Shown here: positions 42,135 through 54,090 of the stretch, one piece after another
How positions within the stretch are numbered: the stretch's first letter is position 1
Layout: every line of letters begins with the position of its first letter
Assembly: GCA_963693365.1 (NCBI GenBank)
Contig: CAVNZM010000009.1
Coordinates: 5,208,001-5,272,000 of the forward strand
Direction of reading: 5' to 3'
From: Amoebidium appalachense
Lineage: Eukaryota > Ichthyosporea
DNA length: 64,000 bases
Notes under the pieces: generated by a model
Told to the model about the DNA's origin: nothing
Seen by the model: only the letters and a program-made list of their open reading frames with translations
The model's database searches: none
Made by a program: the position numbers and the translations under genes

Positions 42135-43971
42135 TCACCATGCTCCACACAATGAGTCAATGTATCCGTGGAACGATGCAAGGTCACCTCTGCGTTGGTG
42201 GAACTCTCGGATCTTGTCCGGGCAGGCTAAGTCTTTCTCACACTCCCAAGAGGTGAATGATTCATCTTTGCCTGCCCACTTGATCTGGTACCACTTGTAA
42301 GGGGTGGATTGCTTGCGCCGTTTCTGAATTCTTACGTCAAGCACCTTTTCCACCACCCACTCGTCCGGCAGAACCTTGTTGAAATTGTGACTATCGCCCG
42401 TGTCCGGGAGGTGAGAGAGATCTTGAGGCCGAATTCTATTTTGCTCACTCAATTCAAGCTGAATATCGTCCACGTGCCACTTAGATTTCTTCATAGTTGC
42501 TAAGCTTCGGATCTCGTACGTGACCGGGCCGACCCTTTTGACGATTTCGTAACCCGTAATCCACCGTACATCCCAGGCACCGATATTTTTGGCTTGATTC
42601 CGAACACGAATCCGTGCACCCTTCTTAAATTCACGAGCCACCGAGGGGCCTGGGGGCTCTCGTACGGCACGTTGCTGGACCACAGCACGGAGCAGAGGCC
42701 GACGGGCTAGTAACTCTCGCCGGTATGCCTTCCACTCTGGGTCCTTGAGTGCCGGGTGGTTACTGCTAAGAAGGGCAACGTCAGGGAATTGTGTTGCTTC
42801 TTGCCCGTACACAAGATAATACGGTGTACATTGCAAAATTTTGTGTGTTGTTGTGTTGTATGCATGTGTAACCACCGGCAACAGAGTGTCCCAATTAGTG
42901 TGCTCATAATTAACATACTTTGAGAGTGCATTATTAATAAATCTATGAGACCGTTCATTGGAACCGTTGCTTTGTGGGTGATATGCAGAGGTGCTCACTT
43001 GTGCAATATTTGCTATACGGCAAATCTCAACAATTAGCTCATTGAGAAATTCTGATCCTTGATCACTCAAGAGTGTACGAGGGGGGCCGTGTATATAGCA
43101 AATTACATTCATGAGTGCATGTGCAACATTAACGGCATGCTTAGATTGGATGGGCACAGTGATTAAATACTTCGTTGCCATATCCATAAACACACAAATG
43201 AAAGTATTACCATTTTTCGTTTCTGTGAACGGACCCATAAGGTCAACAGAAACACGAGAGAACATTTTTAAATTTTCGTATCTCTGTTCAAATGGCCTAC
43301 TTCTCAAGTGTGGGTTATCGTTACGGCCTTGGCACTGTGTGAAGGCATTCACATAAGCAGTGATATCTTTGTGCATGCGTGGCCAATAATAATTGTATAA
43401 TCTTTCGTAAGTTCGTTCAATGCCAGTATGAGCCCCCCCGTCGTGCACACTTCTTAATAAATCAGCACGAAGGATTTCGGGCACATACAGGCAACGACGA
43501 CCATCCTTAGCCACATGATAAAGCACGTCATCCTCTATCACACACATTTGTGCTATTTTCTTAACCTTTTTGTATCCGAAATACTCAAGATTAAGACCGT
43601 GTGCAGCTCGTTCCCCCCCTGCCTGCCATTCCCGTTTGGCCTCGGCATCGAGGGAGGCAAGCCACCGGAGCCACGTGATTATATCCTTACACATTTTGTC
43701 CCCCCCCTGTGCCATCATAATTGCTTCCTTCTGATAGCCGGCACCACCGAGTGCAGAAAGGGAGGGCAGGCCGGCTTGACTGAGTGCAGAAATTTGTGCA
43801 CATTTCAAGCGGTCTGGATCGAAAATGTGTGTGAATTCGAGTGCATCACCCCAATCAACAAACACTTCGGCTGGTTTCGAGCTAAGCTCGGATAAATCTG
43901 CTGTGAGAACCTCTTGTAATTCCTTTTTCACATCCCACCTTTCCAGTGGTATGTTTTCGTTCTCATGCAGA
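42135..43971 (-). CDS. Integrase with C-terminal chromodomain (pol 3' part)
   Basis: The frame runs from just beside the nested element to TAG at 42135. Zinc-binding region: HDGGAHTGIERTYERLYNYY, with the two His of HHCC, followed by FTQC where CxxC is expected, so the first Cys is Phe. Catalytic core: Asp in SVDLMGPF, Asp in LSDQGSEF, and Glu in GSNERSH form the DDE triad. A GPVTYEIR-type domain follows. The chromodomain lies at about 42190-42362 (EWVVEKVLDVR...YKWYQIKWAGKDESFTSWEC), with the expected aromatic positions. The first residues (about 43935-43990) read RLSRIGYILHENEN, the usual tail of RNase H in these elements, showing where pol was cut. Known role: insertion of element DNA into chromatin. 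Confidence 0.93.
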
Positions 43972-43996
43972 ATATATCCTATACGGCTTAACCGTT

Positions 43997-44029
43997 ATCA
44001 GCAAACTTCATCCGGCATCCGAAACCCAT
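43997..44029 (+). repeat. Left terminal inverted repeat (33 bp)
   Basis: It starts ATCAGCAAACTTCATCCGGC and is a perfect inverted match to 52581-52613. The next base differs. Confidence 0.9.
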
Positions 44030-45460
44030 CTTATATATCATTTTGATATATGGCATACCAAACCCCACCCTAAATACGTCAAAAAGAGCCTGACAAGATA
44101 TCATAGAATTCCCGGATAGAACCCATCAGATCCCTATCAATGATATCTTTGATAGGGTTCGGATTGGTTATGGTATGGCGCATATCCGAAACCCATCCTT
44201 TGCTGATATCCTTACGATATCCTTACGATATCATAGAAAACCACGATGGTTTTGGTTTTTGACCGAAAATCTCAAAATTTCCTCATAGCACTATGATATC
44301 CATATGCTATCCTAGTGATATGTATGTTAGCAAGGTCATAATAGCTCTTTTGGATATGTTTCACATACGTTTAGGATATTGGTGCCCCAAACGATATCTG
44401 TTAGATGTCTTTGTTATAGCCTACAGATATCCCTCATTATAGAATATCTTAATCCCATCCAATACGCATTACATGACGATATCTACCTGATGTCGTGGGA
44501 CAATACAAATTGATATCCACGTGATATCTGATGGATAACATGTATGCTTATAAATTGAATATAATACAGATGTTGTTTTGATATCGTCTGGACATCGTTG
44601 TGATGTACCTACAACCATTTTTTTGATATCGTTATGCGCCCATGGGGGTAATCCAGAAGATACCCTTGTACACAACCAGTAGGCATGTTGAAGACATCCT
44701 TTTGATATCCTTTCGGATATCCCTTTGTCCACAGGCCCAAGATATGATATCTAATTCATATCATTGTACAGGTCGTAAGGATATGTACCAAATATATCTA
44801 AATAAAGACTTGTGATATATGTGATTGGTATGTGTAAGATGCCCCTATGTACATCAATGTGATATGCTGTAACTTATCATTTGAATATCCCGCTCTGTCT
44901 AAAACGGCAGCATTGTGGGTATCCTTTTGATATTCTTTTTGATATCCCTTTTATATTCAATATGTTATCTGTTTTTGGTCCTACATCTCAAACATATCAC
45001 AACTGCCTCTTTGCAGGCCCAAGCTACGATATCTAATTCATATCTTTGTACACGTCGTAAGGATATGTACCTGATATATCTAAATAAAGACTAGTGAGTT
45101 GTGTGATTGATATCGGTAAGATGTCGCTATGTACATCAATGTGATATGCTGTAACCTATCATTTGAATATCCTAATCTGTCCAGAGCAGTAGTCCACGAG
45201 GTATCATCTACATATCTTTTAGAGGCCCTTAGATTATCATTGCGATATCCGCATAGGGATATATTTATATATCGAATTCATAAGTATATGATACATAAGC
45301 TTGCCATCCCAGTGATATCTAAGCGGCAGTATTGTGGATATTAGAAAGATATCAGAAGAACATCCGTGCAGTAGAAGGTCAGTGTCTTTTGTAAGTACAT
45401 CAATGTGATATCTAAACGGCAGCATTGTGGATATTAGAAAGATATCAGAAGAACAATCGA
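44030..45460. repeat. GATATC-rich left flank with internal duplications
   Basis: GATAT/ATATC words recur every 10-40 bp. A ~284-bp block is duplicated in tandem (about 44731 and 45015, sharing CTAATTCATATC..CGTAAGGATATGTACC). A ~98-bp block is duplicated at 45314 and 45412 (CGGCAG.ATTGTGGATATTAG). There are no genes. Confidence 0.75.
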
Positions 45461-46465
45461 AAAATCCTTTAGATGTCTATTAGATGTCCGATGAGAATGG
45501 TTGCGATATACGCGCAAAGAAAATTTTTGTGATCAAGCCAGCTGAGCAATCGTTGGGAAACCCGCCAATTACTCACACGGGGCATTGCGGGGCTCATTGC
45601 GGCCATCTGAATGTGATGGTGGCATGGCCATTTATATAGGGCCAGGAAATCACTTTTCCGTTCGATTGTGGGACGAAAATCACAAAATGGCAAACCCGAT
45701 TTTGATTGGTTGTTATTCTTCAAAACGGCATGCTCAGGGTCACCCAACTGTGATCAGCCAATCACGTTTCATGTTTAATTGAGATTATCGCATACATCTA
45801 ATGAAGATATGTTTCTGCCATCTTTACGACATCGCAACGACCTGATCTTCTATGGTCTGATCTTGTACATATCCCACAGGGGTCATAAACATCTCATAAT
45901 GATATTTGTTAGATAAACACGCAACCACAACGGCCGCAAATAAAACTAAATTACCCCATTTGGCAAGTGCCATGTGGCAGAGTGTAAATTGCGAACGTCC
46001 GAAACACTAAACACTAGGCAAAATAGAGCAATCTAGTAACTACATAGTACCAATTTCGAGCATCGAAGCAGGAAAATGGTTATTTATTGCAATTTTATAT
46101 TTTGTGTGTTCCGAGGATGTTACCACCTTTGAAGGTTTATTAGCGCCTGAAAACAATACCTTACTGCATTAGGGCGGGTGCACATCACAGGCACGTGCAC
46201 ATTCTCCGGACACCAGATGATATATCGCAAGATATCCGTACGATATCTAATGTATGTATTGTTGATATCATTCTATTCTCATGCATCGTAGTTATAATGA
46301 ACGTTACCATTTTATGACTATTTATGATATAAAACGCTAGTTACGCTTGTGCTTTCTATAACCGGTAACGCACGTTAACATTATGCCTCCGCGCGCGTGA
46401 ACTACAAAGTATGTGAAAACTGCAACGTAGTGATACACACTCTTCTTCTGAACCTATGTCGTCAA

Positions 46466-46580
46466 TCATGACACACACACACACACACACACACAGCGAG
46501 ACACGCACGCTGCCACACACACACACACAAACACACACACACAGAGAGAGATACACACACACAGACAGACACGTTGCCCT

Positions 46581-46611
<31 letters not shown>

Positions 46612-46644
46612 GCCACACACACACACACACACACAGGCACGTTG

Positions 46645-46722
<78 letters not shown>

Positions 46723-46748
46723 CCACACACACGTTACCATGCGCACCT

Positions 46749-46793
<45 letters not shown>

Positions 46794-46858
46794 ACGTACA
46801 TACACACACCCAAACACATGCCCGTGTGCACGTACATCGGTAGACACGAACGCGCGAG

Positions 46859-46890
<32 letters not shown>
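46466..46890. repeat. (CA)n arrays and poly-C
   Basis: CA repeats with GTTGCC interruptions (46573, 46611, 46640-46713) are followed by a poly-C tract (46751-46779) and more CA. Confidence 0.95.
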
Positions 46891-46989
46891 GTGTTCACAT
46901 AAAGACAGGGTACACCACGGTTGCCTCGATATTCCTCTGTTCTTTATCTACACATTCTCGGCTCACTCTCCCGTTCATAAAATATCTCC

Positions 46990-48935
46990 TCCCTTGTAGC
47001 ACCTTGTAGCATAGTATATGTACATATGTTACCTAGACATTATTGGTTTTTCAATAACTACCCACAGAACAGCCTCTAGCACGAGAAATTTACCACAACG
47101 TTTATGGGGGGGATGGTAAATGTGCCCCTGGAGTACGAGGGTCACACGAAAAAAACACAACCTTGTAGCTCGAATAGAACCCCCCTTGTAGCATAGTATA
47201 AGTACATGTGTTACCTAGACATTATTCGTTTTTTCAATAACTACCCACAGAACAGCTTCTAGCACGAGAGCTTTACCACAAAGTTTATGGGGGGGATGGT
47301 GAATGTGCCCCTGGAGTACGAGGGTCACACGAAAAAAACACAACGTTGTAGCTCGTATAGAACCCCCCTTGTAGCATAGTATATGTACATAGTATGTTAC
47401 CTAGACATTATTGGTTTTTTCAATAACTACCCACAGAACAGCTTCTAGCACGAGACATTTACCACAAAGTTTATGGGGGAGATGGTGAATGTGCCCCTGG
47501 AGTACGAGGGTCACACGAAAAAAACACAATGTTGTAGCTCGAATAGACCCCCCTTGTAGCATAGTATATGTCCATGTGTTACCTAGACATTATTGGTTGT
47601 TTCAATAACTACCCACAGAACAGCTTCTAGCACGAGACATTTACCACAACGTGTATGGGGGGGATGTTGAATGTGCCCCTGGAGTACAAGGGTCACACGA
47701 AAAAAACACAACGTTGTAGCTCGTATAGAACCCCCCTTGTAGCATAGTATATGTACATAGTATGTTACCTAGACATTATTGGTTTTTTCAATAACTACCC
47801 ACAGAACAGCTTCTAGCACGAGAGCTTTACCACAACGTTTATGGGGGGGATGGTGAATGTGCCCCTGGAGTACGAGGGTCACACGAAGAAAACACAACGT
47901 TGTAGCTCGTATAGAACCCCCCTTGTAGCATAGTATATGTACATATGTTACCTAGACATTATTGGTTTTTCAATAGCTACCCACAGAACAGCCTCTAGCA
48001 CGAGAGATTTACCACAAAGTTTATGGGGTGGATGGTGAATGTGCCCCTGGAGTACGAGGGTCACACGAAAAAAACACAACATTGTAGCTCGAATAGAACC
48101 CCCCTTGTAGCATAGTATAAGTACATGTGTTACCTAGACATTATTCGTTTTTTCAATAACTACCCACAGAACAGCTTCTAGCACGAGAGCTTTACCACAA
48201 CGTGTATGGGGGGGATGGTGAATGTGCCCCTGGAGTACGAGGGTCACACGAAAAAAGCACAACGTTGTAGCTCGTATAGAACCCCCCATGTAGCATAGTA
48301 TATGTACATAGTATGTTACCTAGACATTATTGGTTTTTTCAATAACTACCCACAGAACAGCTTCTAGCACGAGAGCTTTACCACAACGTTTATGGGGGGG
48401 ATGGTGAATGTGCCCCTGGAGTACGAGGGTCACACGAAAAAAACACAACGTTGTAGCTCGTATAGAACCCCCCTTGTAGCATAGTATATGTACATATATA
48501 TGTTACCTAGACATTATTGGTTTTTCAATAACTACCCACAGAACAGCCTCTAGGACGAGAGATTTACCACAACGTTTATGGGGTGGATGGTGAATGTGCC
48601 CCTGGAGTACGAGGGTCACACGAAAAAAACACAACATTGTAGCTCGAATAGAACCCCCCTTGTAGCATAGCATATGTACATGTGTTACCTAGACATTATT
48701 CGTTTTTTCAATAACTACCCACAGAACAGCTTCTAGCACGAGAACTTTACCACAAAGTTTATGGGGGGGATGGTGAATGTGCCCCTGGAGTACGAGGGTC
48801 ACACGAAAAAAACACAACGTTGTAGCTCGTATAGAACCCCCTTTGTAGCATAGTATATGTACATCATACGGTATGTTACCTAGACATTATTGGTCATTTC
48901 AATAACTACCCACATGCGGCATGTGTTACTTTCAC
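46990..48935. repeat. Satellite, 11 copies of about 182-187 bp
   Basis: The anchor GTTACCTAGACATTATT occurs near 47028, 47210, 47396, 47578, 47764, 47947, 48129, 48315, 48502, 48684 and 48875. Spacings are 182-191 bp, mostly alternating 182 and 186. Each unit contains CAATAACTACCCACAGAACAG, CTCTAGCACGAGA and CCCCTGGAGTACGAGGGTCACACGAAAAAAACACAAC. Copies are well over 90% identical by eye. Confidence 0.95.
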
Positions 48936-49024
48936 GTTATTGGTTTCCTAGCACGGGATATTCAGCACACAGTTGGGGATGTGGGGGCAGTGTACACCTC
49001 AATATTGGTAAGGTGGTGGGTGGG

Positions 49025-49025
<1 letters not shown>

Positions 49026-49070
<45 letters not shown>

Positions 49071-49603
49071 CCACACAACCGAAACTGTCGGTGTTACAAG
49101 TGGTTCGGTCTTAAGAAGTTAGAACGGTGATTTTTTAATTAATAGCGGGAAAAATATTATCCCCATTGCATATGGGGGGAACGAGGAGGGGGGGAGGGGG
49201 GGGGGGGGGGGGGTTCACAACGAATTCTATCGACTGTGCATAATTAATGTATATTGCACATGTAGCCTGAAAGATTAAAGTGAATGTGTGTATGTATATG
49301 TGCGAGTATATTTGTGTATGCAATGCATGTACAATGTTTTCGTCTTTGTAGGTGGGTGGGTGGGGTGGGTGGGGGGGGGGGGGGGGGGGGGGGTGCGCGG
49401 GGGGAAGAGGGAGGGGGGGGAGGGGGCATCATGATCAGGGATAACAGGGTGTGTGCGTGTGTGCGCTTGTGTGTGCATGTGCTGTGTGTGTTGTGTAGGT
49501 GTGCGCCTGTGTGTGTGTGCGTGCCTGTGTGTGCGCGCCTGTGTGTGTGTGTGTGTGTGTGTGTGCAGTGTGCATGTGTGAGTGTGTGTGCGTGCGCGCG
49601 TGC

Positions 49604-49634
<31 letters not shown>

Positions 49635-49660
49635 TGTGTGATTTCAAAGAAGTCGAAAGC
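49026..49660. repeat. Poly-G tracts and TG/CG microsatellite
   Basis: A G run of about 40 bases (49029-49068), further G-rich tracts (49190-49213, 49371-49393) and a GT/GC array with alternating CGCG (about 49597-49640) fill this part of the nested element. Confidence 0.9.
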
Positions 49661-51114
49661 GCCAGTGACACCCATGTTGAAAAAAAGACAAGCAAGCACG
49701 CTAAGAAGGACAGCAAGAAGTAACAGAAACCCTTTCATGCCGAAAAAATGGTCAAGAACAAAGAAGTGGAGGACACGTAACTATAGTCTGATAGTTGTGA
49801 CTAAGGGCACTAAGGGTAGCGCTAAGGGCACCAAGCTGATGCACGCGCGCGCGCGAGCCGAAATCTATTTTTATCTTTTTCCTAATCAGGCGCGGCGAAT
49901 AGTGATTGGCTAAATCCCAATCCGGTTTGCAATTTTTTTCTCCATTTAAGCCTGTACGCACGTTGTTTTCTCCATTTCTCTTCCCCCTTCCCGCAGGTCC
50001 GCAGGTCCTTTCCCGCAGGTCGCCTGGTCGCAGGTCCCTTCCCGCAGGTCGCCTGGTCGCAGTTCCCTTCCCGCAGCGCCTGGTCACAGATCCCCTCCGC
50101 AGATCGCGCAGCCACCGTGCTGATTGTTTTGGACCATGCTGCATGCTGCAGCTTCTTCTTGAAGGTTAGTTTTGTGTTGCCTGCTTTTGTGCATATGGCG
50201 TTTGTCTGTCTGGTCTGTGTCTGTGTCTGTGTGTGTGTGTGTGTATGTGTGTGTGCGTGCGTGCGTGTGCGTGTGTCTGCTGGCTGCAGATGCACGTTGC
50301 CTTTCACGTTCATGAACCAGCGACTGTGGGCACTACTTTTGCTGTTAGCACTATAGCTATCATCCCCTCCACCGATCGTTCAAGCTATTTTCTGCTTCTC
50401 TAGACTTCATAAGTTCTGGTCCGGGTTTCCGTCCTTACTATGTTTAAGGTTGGTTCTGTCGACTCTTTTTTTGCCACTCTCAGTCAGCCCCCTCAGTCCC
50501 CCCCCCCCCCCCCCCCCCCACTTCTCGCAAGTAGGATGAGCTAATTCTTAGCTCGAGTTCCTTTACAGGTTTTGGCAAGGTTGGCCCATGAAGTCATCAG
50601 CAGCTATAAGGCTACGTTATCATCTAGAGGTGGGTACCGGCTCTTTGTCCTATGGCTGCTGTTGTTTCCGTTTTTCCTTTCATAGGTGGGTACCGGCTCT
50701 TTGTCCTGTTAAGGTAAATAAAGTATGGAGGCAAGACCCTGTGGGTCTGGTTCTTTGTCCTATGGCTGCTGTTGTTTCCGTGTTTCGTTTCTGTGTTGCT
50801 CTTATAGCACATGAATGATCATGTGCATGTTTAGCACCCATAGGTGGGTACCGGCTCTTTGTCCTGTTAATTACTCTGCCGGCATTTGGTATGGTATGGT
50901 TTGGTGTAAGAGTGCCCCCCTTATATTGTCATGTTGGGCGTCCTTTTTTTTTTTTTTTGGGCCTCATACCCATACACACACACCTTGTTACTCTTCTGTC
51001 AAGGGATTAGCATGTGTTTAGTTTAATGATGTTGGGAGCTTCTTAGAAACCCGCATAATAGTTTGCTTGTTTTGAGTTTTGTTTATGTTCGTTGCTGCTC
51101 TTTTATACTCCTTC

Positions 51115-51145
<31 letters not shown>

Positions 51146-51640
51146 AAAAGAGTGACTTTTCTTTTTTTTTTCTTTTTTTCTTTTTTTTTGTGTGTGTGTG
51201 TGCGAAGAGAAAAAGTAACAGAGCTTTTTATTATTTTTATTATTATTATTATTATTTTGTGTGTGTCTGTGTATTTATTTTGTGTGTTTTCGTAGTTCGA
51301 ATAAATTGTGTGAAGACATGTCCCGAGGACATGTCTTTAAAAATATTTGTCTTAGAAAATATTTGTCTTAGAAAATATTTGAAGTGACAGACACGCCCCA
51401 GTGGGACATAACCCTACGTAAAAGATAATAGATGAGTTATAGTTGACACGTTCCAGTGGGACGTGTCTGCAGAAAATGGATCTGTAATCAGCGGCTCGAC
51501 GACATATGACCACGTGACAGGCAGGTTCGAAAGGGGTGAGGGGCGGGGGGGGGGCCGGTGGGGGGGGGGGGGGGGGGGGGGGGGGGGCAAAACAACATCA
51601 AACAGTGATCGGAAACGACGTCTGGATGATATCAACTTTG
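49661..51640. other. Interior of the nested element, no gene recognised
   Basis: Short repeats include CTAAGGGCAC (49801-49835), CCTTCCCGCAGGTCGCCTGGTCGCAGGT (49983-50100) and AGGTGGGTACCGGCTCTTTGTCCT (near 50629, 50684, 50842). Inverted sequences occur around 51310-51480 (GACATGTCCCGAGGACATGTC; GACACGTTCCAGTGGGACGTGTC). Lys-rich open frames at 49640-49780 lack support. Confidence 0.5.
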
Positions 51641-52580
51641 AAAATGGCTCAATCATATATATCAAGACATAACATAATGATATGAAAAGGATAATATAAC
51701 TATATTGCGAAAATCATTCTTAATAAATCTTAATTATACCTTAAATTTATCGTTTTGATATATGTGCTGTATGTCAAAAAGATGTGACAGAGTTATGTTA
51801 ACGATATGCTACTAATATCATAAGGAATGGTTAGCTGATAAACTACTATATGTTTTAACGATATGTAACAGATACTAGAAAGATGTCGTGTAGAGGACAT
51901 ACAGCCAGAACTTCTCATATCTTTAAAGGCTCCTAAAACTATCAAAACGATATTATTACGAAATTTCTTTTGACCCATCCTAGTTATCTTTATGTTATGA
52001 GGCTTATATCGTTATGACATTTAACGTATGATCTTTAGATAATGTTTTCGGCATCCTATACCTATCCGTTGTATATGAAAAGGACATATGTAATAGTATC
52101 TTATAGATGTATTACCATATACGAAACCTCCTATAATGACCTCGAAATGATATCATATAGATATATATGTATCTTATGATCGATTATCATATATATCGTA
52201 AGGATATGTGATAGCTACCATAAGGATATGGGGAAGGGCTCCTAATCCGCTATTAGAGATATCTTTATTATGTCTAAAACGCTTCTGAACATCAGACTAA
52301 AAAGATTTTATGATATCAAATAGACTATCATAATGGTATCATACGGATATAACGAGGTTGTTGAATACATGGAACACAGGATAGAACAACGATGGGTTCA
52401 GGGTGCTCCGTATGAGCCCATTATGAGATCATTTTGATATCTAGCAAAAGATACCAAAATGATATCCAGAAAACCCGTGATAGCAAAACGATGCTGTTAT
52501 GTTATCTAAAAGACAAGAGGGGGATAAAGAGTGGCAAAAAGATGGGTTTATGGGTTTATGATATCTTTAATGGGTTTTTA
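51641..52580. repeat. GATAT-rich right flank of the nested element
   Basis: This is AT-rich sequence in which GATAT, ATATC and ATACGGATAT words recur. It mirrors the composition of the left flank, although beyond the 33-bp ends I see no long inverted match. Confidence 0.7.
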
Positions 52581-52613
52581 ATGGGTTTCGGATGCCGGAT
52601 GAAGTTTGCTGAT
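52581..52613 (-). repeat. Right terminal inverted repeat (33 bp)
   Basis: It ends CCGGATGAAGTTTGCTGAT, the perfect reverse complement of 43997-44029. Confidence 0.9.
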
Positions 52614-54090
52614 CCAGTGGCACCCATCAGCATCGTGCATGGTAGGGCCAGGACGGTAGTATAGATCGAAATCATACTCCTGCATTTCCAAAGCCCACCG
52701 TTGGGCATTCGTTCGTTTGCTATCCGTTTGACACCTTTAAGAGAAAGACAGGGCTTATGGTCACTTTCCACAATAGTATTCACTCGACCATACACGTACA
52801 CCCTAAACTCTTTCAGTGCCCAATAGATTGCATGCGTTTCTCGTTCGATGTTGCTCCACCTACGTTCGGTAGGTTGAAACATCCGGGAGGCATATGCCAC
52901 CGTGCGGAACTTGCCATCTTTTTGTTTTTGATACAGGCAAGCCCCTTCCGAGAACCGACTAGCATCACAACGAATAAGAAACTGACCCCCCGTGGGGGAA
53001 AGATCGGGCAGGGCAAGCACTTCCTCCGATAACGCCGATTTTAAATCTTTAAACGAGCGATCTAATTCGTCCGTCCATTTTAACCGTCGGTGTTTTTCTC
53101 CGTAACACTCGGCATTCATGGGCCGGGCTCGCTCTGCATAATTTAAAATGTGACGGCGGAGATACGAAGTAATACCCAGAAAACCCCGGAGTTGATGTAG
53201 TGTGTTTGGTATCGGCCAATCTTTCACTGCCTGAACCTTTTTCGGGTCGGGCCGAATGCCATTCACACCTACAATCCAACCCAAAAACGGTATTTCCGTG
53301 AGCCCAATGTATGTCTTTGCCCCATCGAGCTTAACTCCATATTCACCGAGACGGGTGAAAAGTCGGTCAAGCTTCTGTATTAATTCTTTTTCGGTGTGTG
53401 CACCCACAGCTAAATCATCGGCATATACCACCACGTCATCGGCCAGAGGGGCCAAAATCTGTGTCATGATAGATGCTAGCTGGGACGGGGAAGTACTTCG
53501 CCCCTGTGGTGCCACACAATAACGATACTGCACACCAGCCACAGAAAATCCTGTTTTTTCACGTGACTCAGCGTCTAGCAGTATTTGGTAAAAGGCACCC
53601 GACATATCAGCTTTACAGAAATACTTATACCCAGCCAACTTCTCTATTTGTTGTTGCAAGTTGGGCATGGGCCAGGCAGATTTTCGAATTTGCTTGTTAA
53701 GAGCACAAAAATCAGTCAGCAGACGGTATTTTCCGTTTGGTTTTCGTATTACGAAGGTGGGTGAATTATACTGACTGTGTGCTTGTTCCATCTGCCCTCT
53801 ACGACACATATCCTCTACGATCTCCTTTGCAGCCTGCTCTTTCACTTGTTCCAACCTCCACTGTTTTAATCGAATCGGTGGGTTATCTCCCGTGTCTATG
53901 TGCATGGTGAATCCTTTAATCTGAGGAAATTCGTCGGGGTCCGTAGTGATGAAGCAACGAGAGTGTGCTTCTAATAGTTTCTTGACATCCGGAAGCATAC
54001 TCTGAGGCACCCTATTCCAATCAAAACCGTGGGGAGCCTGCCAGTGGCCGGCATCGTGTGCACCCCCACCCGAAATTTCCGAAATTTTTC
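52614..54090 (-). CDS. Reverse transcriptase and RNase H (pol middle part)
   Basis: The RT fingers and palm include YNSPTFVIRKPNGKYRLLTDF, the first catalytic Asp in CKADMSGAFYQI, APQGRSTSPSQL, and YADD at 53414-53425. The tether and RNase H follow, with FLIRCDASRFSEGACLY, NIERETHAIYWALKEFRVYV and ESDHKPC, giving the Asp/Glu/Asp active-site residues. Near 52705 the reading moves to another frame, in which the expected YDFDLYYRPG segment lies, and coding stops at the nested element. The upstream limit is a G-run (54093-54103) where the protease frame passes to this one. The order RT-RNase H is known for all LTR retrotransposons. Confidence 0.93.

Larger units (their letters stand above)
43997..52613. 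mobile_element. 8.6-kb element with 33-bp terminal inverted repeats, nested in pol
   Basis: The left end ATCAGCAAACTTCATCCGGC... is the exact reverse complement of the right end for 33 bp. It interrupts pol between RNase H and integrase. The interior has GATATC-rich outer parts (44.0-46.4 and 51.6-52.6 kb), microsatellites, an 11-copy satellite (46.99-48.93 kb) and short repeats at 49.98-50.9 kb. I find no transposase, helicase or polymerase, so it may be a non-autonomous DNA transposon that picked up satellite DNA. A target duplication is not clear; a possible 3-bp ACC repeat lies a few bases outside the ends. Confidence 0.8.

Noticed and set aside
46990-48935. CRISPR-like array
   Set aside because: Units of ~185 bp are similar throughout with no short conserved repeat alternating with unique spacers, and the genome is eukaryotic.
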